From the NCBI GenBank assembly GCA_035627915.1, contig DASPKT010000390.1, forward strand, positions 1-34,610: a DNA stretch of 34,610 nt, in the 5' to 3' direction. Source of the stretch: DASPKT01 sp035627915. GTDB lineage: Bacteria; Pseudomonadota; Alphaproteobacteria; Azospirillales; Azospirillaceae. The notes beneath the pieces were generated by a model that saw only the letters and a list, made by a program, of their open reading frames with translations, was not told where the DNA came from and made no database searches. The position numbers and the translations under genes are program-made. Below, piece after piece: positions 16,501-24,357 of this stretch (the stretch's first letter is position 1; each line of letters begins with the position of its first letter).

Positions 16501-18489
16501 ATGGTGACCGACGTGAAGCCGCAGACCGTGGTCGGCTTGGTTCAGATCAACAACAGCTTCTCCGGGCAGAGCTACCTACCCTATTCGGCCGGCATCCTTC
16601 AGGCGTTCGTGCAGCGCAACGCCGCCGATCCCGGGCGCTTCCGGTTCCTGTTGCCGGTCTACAAGCGGATTCGCGTAGATGAAGCGGTGGAGAGGATGGC
16701 CGGAGCCGACGTGGTCGGTTTCAGCACCTATGTCTGGAACGGGCGCATCTCCCTCGAGATCGCCCGGCGGCTCAAGCAGCAGCGGAAGGACGTGCTGATC
16801 GTGTTCGGCGGCCCGCACGTCCCCGATCATTCGGAGCAGTTCCTGAGGGACCACCCCTTCATCGACATCGCCGTGCACAACGAGGGCGAGCAGGTTTTCC
16901 TCGACATGCTCGAGCAGTTCCCCGACCGCGACTGGCAGCGCCTGCACGGCGTGAGCTACATCGACGCGGACGGCACCTTTCGGCGGACGGCGCCCGGTCC
17001 CCGCATCAGGGAACTCTCCCTCGTCCCCTCTCCGTTCCTGGACGGCATCTTCACGCCGCTGATGGAAGCCAATCCCCAGGAGACCTGGATCGGCCTCTGG
17101 GAAACCAACCGCGGCTGCCCGTTCCAGTGCACCTTCTGCGACTGGGGATCGGCGACCGCGGCCAAGGTGAACCAGTTCGAGATGGAGCGCCTGAAGCGCG
17201 AGGTCGACTGGTTCGCGACCAACAGGATGGAGTTCATCTTCTGTTGCGACGCCAATTTCGGAATACTGAAGCGGGACGTCGAACTGGCGCAGTACGTTGC
17301 CGAGGTCAAGAAGAGGACCGGGTATCCCAAGGCGCTCTCGGTGCAGAACACGAAGAACGCCACGGAGCGCGCCTACGAGACGCAGAAGATCCTCTCCGAT
17401 GCCAAGCTCAACAAGGGCGTTGCCCTTTCCATGCAAAGCATCGATCCGGTAACGCTGAAGAACATCAAGCGCGAGAACATCTCGCTGGACACATACCTGG
17501 AACTCCAGCGCCGCTTCACGAAGGACGGGGTGGAAACCTACTCGGACCTGATCCTGGGACTGCCAGGCGAGACATACGACTCCTTCGTCGACGGGCTGGA
17601 CACCCTGATCGAGAGCGGCCAGCACAACCGCATCCAGTTCAACAACCTGTCGATCCTGCCGAACGCGGAGATGGGCGCACCCGACTACCAGGCTCGGTTC
17701 GGCATGGTGACGGTCGAGTCCGAGATCATCAACATCCACGGGCAGCGGAACGAAGACCCCGACGACGTCCCGGAGGTGCAGCAGCTCGTCGTGGCGACCG
17801 CGTCGATGCCGCACGACGCGTGGCGGCGTACCCGGGCACTGTCATGGATGGCGGCCTTCCTCCACTTTGACAAGCTGTTCCAGATCCCGTTCGTGGTCGC
17901 GCACACGCTGACCGGCATCCGCTACCGGCACCTGATCGAATCGTTCATGGAGGCCGGCGCCGCCGACTTCCCGCTGATCGCATCCATCCGCGACAAGTTC
18001 CTCGCAGAGGCGAAGTCCATCCAGGAGGGCGGGCCCGAGTACGTCTATTCGGCGGAGTGGCTGGGCATCTACTGGCCGGCCGACGAATACATGTTCATCA
18101 AGTTGACGGCGGACGGCCAGCTGGACCAGTTCTATGAGGAGGCGGGCCGGCTGCTGAACGCCCAGCTCGCCGCGCATGCGCCGAGCTTCCCCCGCGAGCC
18201 GGTTCGCGATGCCATCCTCCTCAACCGTGCCCTGATCAAGCAGCCGTTCGTCACCGGCGACGTGGCCGTCAGGACCGATTACGACATCCTCGCCCTGCAC
18301 AAGGCCATCCTGCGCGGCCAGCCGGCGGTCCTGCGGCAGACCGCGGTGGAGACCGTCATCGACAGGTCCAGCCAGTCCTATGACGATTTCGGCGCTTGGT
18401 GCCGGGAGGTCGTCTGGTACGGCAACAAGAAGGGGGCCTACCTGTACGGCGAACGCACCGCCGACCGCCAGCTCTCCGGACACTACTGA
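16501..18489 (+). CDS. B12-binding-type radical SAM protein
   Basis: A 662-residue product. ATG 16501 is preferred over GTG 16492 because GGAG lies eight bases before it. Residues 5-150 resemble a cobalamin-binding Rossmann domain (LVQINNSFSGQSYLPYSAG, DVVGFSTYVWNG, DVLIVFGGPHVPDHSEQFL), but I see no DxHxxG motif, so a base-off histidine ligand may be absent. The radical SAM cluster is C206-x3-C210-x2-C213 in GCPFQCTFCDWGSA, followed by IFCCDANFGI and DLILGLPGETYDSF. The last 200 residues are a specific C-terminal extension. Such enzymes carry out radical methylation, deoxygenation or rearrangement; the reaction here is unknown. The aldo/keto reductase starts 23 bases downstream, so the two are probably co-translated and act on the same sugar. 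Confidence 0.88.
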   Translation: MVTDVKPQTVVGLVQINNSFSGQSYLPYSAGILQAFVQRNAADPGRFRFLLPVYKRIRVDEAVERMAGADVVGFSTYVWNGRISLEIARRLKQQRKDVLIVFGGPHVPDHSEQFLRDHPFIDIAVHNEGEQVFLDMLEQFPDRDWQRLHGVSYIDADGTFRRTAPGPRIRELSLVPSPFLDGIFTPLMEANPQETWIGLWETNRGCPFQCTFCDWGSATAAKVNQFEMERLKREVDWFATNRMEFIFCCDANFGILKRDVELAQYVAEVKKRTGYPKALSVQNTKNATERAYETQKILSDAKLNKGVALSMQSIDPVTLKNIKRENISLDTYLELQRRFTKDGVETYSDLILGLPGETYDSFVDGLDTLIESGQHNRIQFNNLSILPNAEMGAPDYQARFGMVTVESEIINIHGQRNEDPDDVPEVQQLVVATASMPHDAWRRTRALSWMAAFLHFDKLFQIPFVVAHTLTGIRYRHLIESFMEAGAADFPLIASIRDKFLAEAKSIQEGGPEYVYSAEWLGIYWPADEYMFIKLTADGQLDQFYEEAGRLLNAQLAAHAPSFPREPVRDAILLNRALIKQPFVTGDVAVRTDYDILALHKAILRGQPAVLRQTAVETVIDRSSQSYDDFGAWCREVVWYGNKKGAYLYGERTADRQLSGHY

Positions 18490-18512
18490 CCACCCGGGCC
18501 GCAGGTATCGCC

Positions 18513-19481
18513 GTGCAGTACCGGACCATCGGCCATTCCGGCCCCCGCATCTCAGTGGTCGGCTTCGGGGGGTGGGGCATCGGCGGCGCTACCGCCGGCG
18601 CGACCTCCTACGGAAGCACGGACGACGCGGTGTCCCGCCGGGCGTTGCGCCGGGCCTTCGAGCTGGGAATCACGTTCTTCGACACCTCGCCGGCCTATGG
18701 CGACGGGCACAGCGAGGCCCTGATCGGCGAGACGCTGCACGACGTCAGGGAGCGCGTGTTCCTGGCGACGAAGATCGGAATCCGCAGCTTCGCCGACGGC
18801 CGCGCGGACTTCACCCTCGCCTCGGTCAGGCGCTCGGTGGAGGAGAGCCTCGCCCGGCTGCGGACGGACCGGATCGACCTGCTGCAGTTCCACAACGCCA
18901 CCGCCGCGGACCTCGCCGCGAACCGGGATACGCTCGACCATCTGGAGCGCCTGCGCGAGAGGGGGACGATCCGGCTGCTCGGTCTCTCCCTGAAGCGGCC
19001 CGAGGATTACGCCGCGGCTGCCGCGCTCGTCCGCGCCGACGTCGTCCAGGTGAACCTGAACATGCTCGACACGCGGGCGGTCGAAGCCGGGCTGCTGCCG
19101 CCGCGGGACCCGGGGCTGGTGCCCGTGATCGCCCGCACGCCCCTGTGCTTCGGGTTCCTGTCCGGCCATGTCGACGGGGGGACCGTCTTCTCCGACGCCG
19201 ACCACCGCAGCCGGTGGTCGCCGGCCCAGCGGCGGCGATGGACGGATTGCGCCCGCGCGGCGATGGACCTGGTCGGCCCGCCCGGCAGTCATGTCTGGAG
19301 CCAGTCGGCCCTGCGGTTCTGCCTTTCCTTCCCCGGCGTGGCCACAGTGATCCCCGGGATCATGACGGAGGCCGAGGCGGACGCCAACGCCGCCGCCGCG
19401 GCCCTGGGCCCCCTCCCCGCCGACGCCGCCGAGGCGATCCTGGCGTTCAACCGGATCAACAGCGCGTTCGTCGGCCCCTGA
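18513..19481 (+). CDS. Aldo/keto reductase
   Basis: A 322-residue cytoplasmic TIM-barrel oxidoreductase. The start is taken as GTG 18513 (MQYRTIGHSGPRISVVGFGGWGIGG) because the fold begins there; the longer frame overlaps the radical SAM gene. The catalytic tetrad is visible: Asp57 and Tyr62 in FFDTSPAYGDG, Lys87 in LATKIG, His127 in LLQFHNA. NADPH-binding features include NLNMLD and the late VIPGIMTEAEA region. It lies 23 bases after the radical SAM gene and converges on the second CgeB-like gene. In this setting it probably reduces a keto-sugar or ring carbonyl. Substrate unknown. Confidence 0.88.
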   Translation: MQYRTIGHSGPRISVVGFGGWGIGGATAGATSYGSTDDAVSRRALRRAFELGITFFDTSPAYGDGHSEALIGETLHDVRERVFLATKIGIRSFADGRADFTLASVRRSVEESLARLRTDRIDLLQFHNATAADLAANRDTLDHLERLRERGTIRLLGLSLKRPEDYAAAAALVRADVVQVNLNMLDTRAVEAGLLPPRDPGLVPVIARTPLCFGFLSGHVDGGTVFSDADHRSRWSPAQRRRWTDCARAAMDLVGPPGSHVWSQSALRFCLSFPGVATVIPGIMTEAEADANAAAAALGPLPADAAEAILAFNRINSAFVGP

Positions 19482-19500
19482 CCGCCGAAGGACCGGCGCG

Positions 19501-21063
19501 TCAGACGGCGTCCAGCAGGTGGTCCAGGCAGCCGACGACCTTGTCCGAGCTGTAGCGCGCCCGGGCGAACTCGGTCCCGTTGCGGCGGATCTGCTCCGCC
19601 TCGTCCGGCTTGTCCCGCAGGAACGTCGCGGCCGACTTCAGTTCGGCGAAGGTGGCGAAGTCCAGGTAGTGCTCCCCCGCCGTGAAGAACAGGTCCACGT
19701 CGGGCGACCGCTCCTGGATCAGCAGGGCGCCGGTCAGGGTCGCCTCGAAGGTGCGCGCCGTCATCGGCAGGGAATGGTCCACCCGCATCGACAGGTTGAG
19801 GACGCATCCCGTCTCGCCCATGCGGTCGCAGAAACTCCGGTAGCTTGCCAGCGCATCGAGGCCGTCCGACAGGTGCGTTGACATGACCTTCCGGATGGGA
19901 ATGCCGTGGGCCTCGGCCCCGGCCAGCCAGAAGGCCCGATGGTAGCTTCCCTCGGAGATCCCGCCGGGGAACACCATTTCCCGAGGCAGCGGCGCGAAGA
20001 CCGGCGGCGTGGGCGGGACGGGTCCACGCGGGATGGGCAGGAAGAAGGTCTTGTTCCGGAAGGCCTCGTGGCTCCAGATGCCCACCGACGGGGACATCGC
20101 CCAGACCAGGTCCGAACTCCGGGCCCCGTAGATCAGCGTTTCGTCGTCGAAGGCCCAGGGATCGAGGTAGGCGGCTATGATCTTGATGGCGGGAAGCTTT
20201 CCGCGGAGATACCGCAGGAAGGAGTCCCTCAGGGGATGCGAAGCCGGGTTGCGCGCCCCCACGTCGTCGAACACCAGGACGTCGGCGCCGACTTCCGCGC
20301 AGCGGTCCGCGATACCCTTCATCTCCCGGACGTAGTCTTCGACCGAAGGGGCGAAGTCGACGCCGTGGCAGTGCGCGTCCCAGCCGTAGTCCTGCATCGC
20401 GGCACATGTCACGGGGCCCGAGTCGTTCGGCCGGGATTTCGGGTGCGTCGGGATGTACAGGCGCGGCATGGCGACCACGACGGACCGCCGCCGGCGCGGC
20501 TTGCCGGGGGGCGGCGACGCGTATTCCAGGATCGGGCCCCGGCTCCGGCTCCGCTGCCGCATCCCGGCGGTATCCACGGGCGGCGCGGAGGCCGAGAAGT
20601 CGAAGATCTCCCGCATCAGGGGGTCCGCCGCCTTGAACAGGTCGAGCAACCGCAGGATGTAGTGGTTGTCGGCTTGGGCGATTCCCAGGAGGACCGGCAG
20701 GCGGATGGCGGGCAGGAAGAGGCTCCGGAACACCGTCGTCTTCAAGTCAGCCGGCGCGTGGTCGATGATGTAGGAGACGACGTCCAGGCCGGCTCGGGTT
20801 TCCCCGGGGTCGGCCCTGATGATGCCGTCCAGCGCCCGGGCGAACCCGACGATCAGGTTCCCCTGCCCCTTTCCGCAGCGGACCATGTACCGGGACAGGA
20901 ACAGACCGGACGCGAGTTTCCCGTTGACGAGGAGCCACTGCACCGTCTGCAGGATCTGCATTTCGCCGATCCCGGCCGTCTCGATGTGCTTGGCGAGCGC
21001 CGCATCGTCCTCTTCCGCCTCCCAACGCTCGACGAGGTCGGCGAACGGCTGATTCTCCTGCAT
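19501..21063 (-). CDS. CgeB-like glycosyltransferase (GT1-type C-terminus), copy B
   Basis: A 520-residue paralogue of the gene at 14590-16158, from ATG 21063 with a GGGAGG site upstream. It has the same two-part layout: a helical N-terminal domain (LQTVQWLLVNGKLASGLFLSRYM, LIVGFARALDGI) and a GT-B part with VVVAMPRLYIPTHPKSRPNDSGPV, VLVFDDVGARNPASHPLRDSFL, MVFPGGISEGSYHRAFWLAGAE and the nucleotide-sugar region starting ARTFEATLTGALLIQERSP. Long collinear blocks such as RLLDLFKAADPLMR are identical in both copies, showing duplication without rearrangement. It presumably transfers a different sugar, or acts on a different acceptor, from copy A. Confidence 0.82.
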   Translation of the reverse strand: MQENQPFADLVERWEAEEDDAALAKHIETAGIGEMQILQTVQWLLVNGKLASGLFLSRYMVRCGKGQGNLIVGFARALDGIIRADPGETRAGLDVVSYIIDHAPADLKTTVFRSLFLPAIRLPVLLGIAQADNHYILRLLDLFKAADPLMREIFDFSASAPPVDTAGMRQRSRSRGPILEYASPPPGKPRRRRSVVVAMPRLYIPTHPKSRPNDSGPVTCAAMQDYGWDAHCHGVDFAPSVEDYVREMKGIADRCAEVGADVLVFDDVGARNPASHPLRDSFLRYLRGKLPAIKIIAAYLDPWAFDDETLIYGARSSDLVWAMSPSVGIWSHEAFRNKTFFLPIPRGPVPPTPPVFAPLPREMVFPGGISEGSYHRAFWLAGAEAHGIPIRKVMSTHLSDGLDALASYRSFCDRMGETGCVLNLSMRVDHSLPMTARTFEATLTGALLIQERSPDVDLFFTAGEHYLDFATFAELKSAATFLRDKPDEAEQIRRNGTEFARARYSSDKVVGCLDHLLDAV

Positions 21064-21339
21064 CAGGCCGCCCTCCCGTCAGGGCCGGGGTTGCCGGGGC
21101 GGGACGGCGCCTGGGAAGGCCGCGGCCGGGCGGCGCCTGGGTTCCGAGATCGGATGGCGAGCAAAAATGACACAGAACCTCCCAACGCCGGCCCAACACG
21201 AGCATGGAACTAAGGATGGCATCCGGTTATGCTACCTCATGTGGCTAGTCGGACGCAGCGCAGATTGGTAGTCCAATGAGAAAAGGAATGATTGCTCTCC
21301 CGAAACGTTTCCGTCGCGTTTGAGTTCGGCGCGTCTCCG
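21064..21339. promoter_or_regulatory. Divergent promoter region in front of the twelve-gene sugar operon
   Basis: This 276-base gap is noticeably less GC-rich from about 21160 to 21310 and is the only sizeable space ahead of the plus-strand block 21340-32962, so the operon promoter most likely lies here. TGGAAC at 21205-21210 and TATGCT at 21228-21233 are 17 bases apart and could be weak -35/-10 boxes. Divergent transcription of the CgeB-like gene must also start here. Confidence 0.4.
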
Positions 21340-22317
21340 ATGTCCGGACACGGTCCAGAATCCTTCTCCATCCCGGGTAAGCGGATTTGGGTCTGCGGCC
21401 ACGGAGGCCTTGTCGGTTCTGCGATGATGCGGCGCCTCCGTGACGAGGGGTGCGAGCTGCTGGCGGCAGCCCGGTCCCAGGTCGACCTGCGCGACCAGGC
21501 CGCGGTCGAGCGATGGATGCGGCAGGAGCAGCCGGATGTCGTCATCCTGGCGGCTGCCCGCGTCGGCGGCATCCAGGCGAACATCAGCCGGCCGGCCGAT
21601 TTCCTGTACGACAATCTCGCCATCCAGACCAATGTGATGCACGCCGCCCACAGCATCGGGGTCGGCCGCCTGGTGTATTTCGGCTCCGCCTGCATGTACC
21701 CGCGGGCCGCCTCCCAGCCGGTCGCCGAGGACGCGTTGCTGGCGGGCCCGCCCGAACCGACCAACGAGTGGTACGCCGTCGCGAAGATCGCCGGGGTGAA
21801 GATGGCCCAGGCATACCGGCGCCAGTACGGCAGCCCGTTCATCACCATCGTCCCGACCAACCTCTTCGGTCCCGGGGACAATTTCGACCCCGAATCATGT
21901 CATGTGATCCCCGGCCTCATCCGCCGGTTCGATGAGGCGCGGGTACTCGGGCGCGAGCAGGTCGAGATCTGGGGGTCCGGCACCCCTCTCCGCGAATTCA
22001 TGTATGTCGACGACCTCGCCGATGCCTGCGTGTGGCTTCTCCGCCACTACGACTCGGAGAAGCCGATCAACGTCGGCACGGGCGTCGAGACGTCGATCCG
22101 GCAGCTGGCCGAAGAGGTCGCCGAGGTCGTGGGCTATCGCGGCCGGCTCTGCTTCGACCTGTCGAAGCCCGACGGCACGCCCCGGAAGTCGCTCGACAGC
22201 AGCTGCCTGGCGGCGCTCGGCTGGAAGCCCCGCCACGGCCTGCGCGACGGGCTCAAGGCCACGTACGACTGGTACCGCGAAAACCGGGCGGCGGCGTCCG
22301 CCGCAAGCGCCGAATGA
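21340..22317 (+). CDS. GDP-L-fucose synthase / GDP-colitose synthase-like epimerase-reductase
   Basis: A 325-residue SDR closely resembling Fcl (WcaG). GHGGLVGSAM is the nucleotide loop. The catalytic set is complete: Cys118 (GSACMYP), Tyr145 and Lys149 (NEWYAVAKIAG), His188 (SCHVIPGLIRRF). GSGTPLREFMYVDDLA, INVGTGVETSIRQLA and KPDGTPRKSLD are diagnostic. Fcl turns GDP-4-keto-6-deoxymannose into GDP-L-fucose; the close relative ColC makes GDP-L-colitose from the 3-deoxy substrate. The ColD-like gene three positions downstream makes the ColC reaction a real alternative. ATG 21340 is chosen; a TTG at 21292 with AGGA before it would add 16 residues. Confidence 0.88.
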   Translation: MSGHGPESFSIPGKRIWVCGHGGLVGSAMMRRLRDEGCELLAAARSQVDLRDQAAVERWMRQEQPDVVILAAARVGGIQANISRPADFLYDNLAIQTNVMHAAHSIGVGRLVYFGSACMYPRAASQPVAEDALLAGPPEPTNEWYAVAKIAGVKMAQAYRRQYGSPFITIVPTNLFGPGDNFDPESCHVIPGLIRRFDEARVLGREQVEIWGSGTPLREFMYVDDLADACVWLLRHYDSEKPINVGTGVETSIRQLAEEVAEVVGYRGRLCFDLSKPDGTPRKSLDSSCLAALGWKPRHGLRDGLKATYDWYRENRAAASAASAE

Positions 22318-22333
22318 GAGCAGGACAGTGACG

Positions 22334-23290
22334 ATGCTGGATACGCTGCCGAAAACCGAGGTCGCCGACCTCTACCGGACCATGTACCTGATCCGGCGGA
22401 CCGAGGAGGAGGTGATCCGCCTCTATCCCACGGACAAGATCAAGAGCCCGGTCCACCTCTCCATCGGGCAGGAGTCGGTCTCCGCGGCCGTGTGCGCCCA
22501 CCTGGACAAGCGTGACGCCGCCTTCGGGACGTACCGCGGCCACGCGCTCTATCTGGCGAAGGGGGGAGACCTCCGCCTGATGATGGCCGAGCTGTACGGC
22601 AAGGCGGACGGTTGCGCCCGCGGCAAGGCGGGCTCGATGCACCTGATCGACACGTCGGTCGGCATGATGGGCACCTCGGCCATCGTGGCCACCTCCATTC
22701 CCCAGGCCGTCGGCTACGCGCTGGGGCTGAAGATGCAGAACCGGCCCGGGGTGGTGGCTCTGTTCTTCGGCGAGGGCGCGACCGACGAGGGCGTCTTCTT
22801 CGAGAGCCTGAACTTCGCGGCACTGCATCGGCTGCCGATCCTGTTCGTGTGCGAGAACAACGGCTACGCGATCTACTCCAACGTCGCCCAGCGCATGGCG
22901 GGCCCGGGCCTGCTGGCCCGGGTCGAAGCGTTCGGGATACCCGCCGTGCGGATCGGCGGCGGCGATACGCTGGAGATGTTCGACCGGGCGGGCTCGTGGA
23001 TCCGGGAGATCCGCGCGGGCGGCGGACCGCGGTTCATGGAGTGCATGACCTGCCGCTGGCGCGACCATGTCGGCCCCGGCGAAGACAGGATTTACAAATA
23101 CCGGTCCGACGCGGAGCTGGACTCATGGATCGGGTCGGACCAGCTCGCTGCCCTCGGCCGCCGGATCGACGACGCCTCCCGCCGTTCCATCGAGGCCGAG
23201 GTCGAGGCCGCCCTCGCCGACGCCATCGACTTCGCCGAAAAGAGCCCGTTCCCCGACGTGCAGGAAGTCTACGACCATGTCTTCTCCTGA
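22334..23290 (+). CDS. Thiamine-diphosphate E1 alpha subunit (2-oxoacid dehydrogenase type)
   Basis: A 318-residue product from ATG 22334, 16 bases after the previous stop. It matches the alpha subunit of heterotetrameric pyruvate or acetoin dehydrogenase E1: LYRTMYLIRRTEEEV, HLSIGQESVSAAV, TYRGHALYLAKG, KAGSMHLID, and the ThDP/metal motif beginning G146-E-G148-ATDEG and ending E-N175-N176-GYAIYS. The enzyme decarboxylates a 2-keto acid and holds the acyl unit on ThDP. No E2 acyltransferase or E3 dehydrogenase is encoded nearby; the neighbours are all nucleotide-sugar genes. A known precedent is avilamycin biosynthesis, where an E1-like alpha/beta pair (AviB1/AviB2) was assigned to two-carbon branch formation on a sugar. 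A similar role here is inference. Confidence 0.9.
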   Translation: MLDTLPKTEVADLYRTMYLIRRTEEEVIRLYPTDKIKSPVHLSIGQESVSAAVCAHLDKRDAAFGTYRGHALYLAKGGDLRLMMAELYGKADGCARGKAGSMHLIDTSVGMMGTSAIVATSIPQAVGYALGLKMQNRPGVVALFFGEGATDEGVFFESLNFAALHRLPILFVCENNGYAIYSNVAQRMAGPGLLARVEAFGIPAVRIGGGDTLEMFDRAGSWIREIRAGGGPRFMECMTCRWRDHVGPGEDRIYKYRSDAELDSWIGSDQLAALGRRIDDASRRSIEAEVEAALADAIDFAEKSPFPDVQEVYDHVFS

Positions 23291-24335
23291 GACCATGCGA
23301 TCGCTGAGCTACGCCGACGCCCTGTATGAGGCGACGCGGCAGGAGATGGAGCGGGACGACTCCGTCTTCGTCATGGGGCTCGGCGTCGACGACGCCAAGG
23401 GCATGTACGGGACAACCCGCGACCTCCACAAGGATTTCGGGGCCCAGCGCTGCTTCGACACCCCGCTCGCGGAGGATGCGATGACCGGCGTCGCGATCGG
23501 CGCGGCGCTTTCGGGCATGCGGCCGATCCACGTGCATCAGAGAATGGACTTCCTCCTGCTGTGCATGAACCAGCTGGTCAACATGGCGGCCAAGCAGAGC
23601 TACATGTCGGCCGGCGCGCACCGGGTGCCGATCGTGGTCCGGGCCATCATCGGCCGCAGCTGGGGCCAGGGCGCCCAGCACAGCCAAGCCCTGCATTCCT
23701 ATTTCATGCACGTCCCCGGCATCCGGGTGGCGGCGCCGACGACGCCGCACGACGCCAAGGGCTGCATGATCGCCGCCATCCGCGACAACAACCCCGTGGT
23801 CTTCGTGGAACACCGGATGCTCTACAATTTCAAGGGCATGGTTCCGGAGCGCCCGTACGAGGTCCCGTTCGGCGCCGCGCGGGTCCTCACTGAGGGGGAC
23901 CACGTGACCATCCTCGGCGTGAGCCACATGGTGGTGGAGGCCTTGCGGGCCAAGCACCTGCTGGAGCAGGTCGGCATCTCCGCCGAGGTGATCGACCCGG
24001 TCACCCTGACGCCGCTGGACATGGAGACGATCGGCGCGTCGGTGGAGAAGACCGGCCGCCTCCTCGTGGTGGACAACGGATGGCTGAACTGCGGCCTGTC
24101 GGCGGAGGTCGCCGCGCAGCTCCTGGAGCGCAGCGCCGGGCGCCCCTTCGCCTTCCGTCGGATGGGCTTCCTGCCGACGCCCTGCCCGACCACCAAGCCG
24201 CTGGAGAACCACTACTATCCGAACGCCAGGGGCATCGCCGAGGCGGCGGTCCGGCTGGTCCGTGGGGCGGACGACATAGCCCTGCCCGCGCATGAAGAGG
24301 CGCGGGAGATCACTGAGTTCAAGGGCCCCTTCTGA
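23277..24335 (+). CDS. Thiamine-diphosphate E1 beta subunit (2-oxoacid dehydrogenase type)
   Basis: A 352-residue product matching the beta chain of pyruvate/acetoin dehydrogenase E1: LSYADALYEATRQEMERD, DTPLAEDAMTGVAIGAALSG, GAHRVPIVVRAIIG, GQGAQHSQALHSYFMHVPG, NPVVFVEHRMLYN, and EVIDPVTLTPLD. ATG 23277 has AGGAAG about nine bases upstream and overlaps the alpha gene by 14 bases, so the two chains are coupled in translation and surely form one enzyme. An alternative ATG is at 23295. The subunit completes the ThDP site at the interface. It sits directly before the ColD-like gene, tying it to deoxysugar synthesis instead of central metabolism. Confidence 0.92.
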   Translation: MSSPETMRSLSYADALYEATRQEMERDDSVFVMGLGVDDAKGMYGTTRDLHKDFGAQRCFDTPLAEDAMTGVAIGAALSGMRPIHVHQRMDFLLLCMNQLVNMAAKQSYMSAGAHRVPIVVRAIIGRSWGQGAQHSQALHSYFMHVPGIRVAAPTTPHDAKGCMIAAIRDNNPVVFVEHRMLYNFKGMVPERPYEVPFGAARVLTEGDHVTILGVSHMVVEALRAKHLLEQVGISAEVIDPVTLTPLDMETIGASVEKTGRLLVVDNGWLNCGLSAEVAAQLLERSAGRPFAFRRMGFLPTPCPTTKPLENHYYPNARGIAEAAVRLVRGADDIALPAHEEAREITEFKGPF

Positions 24336-24357
24336 GCGGCCATACCTGGAGTGTAGG

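Noticed and set aside
21276..21323. A 15-codon open frame (MRKGMIALPKRFRRV) ahead of the fucose synthase-like gene, possibly a leader peptide
   Set aside because: No ribosome binding site, no regulatory codon run and no attenuator hairpin seen; chance is sufficient.
22334..24335. Part of a housekeeping pyruvate dehydrogenase operon
   Set aside because: No E2 or E3 gene follows; sugar genes flank it on both sides within a few bases.
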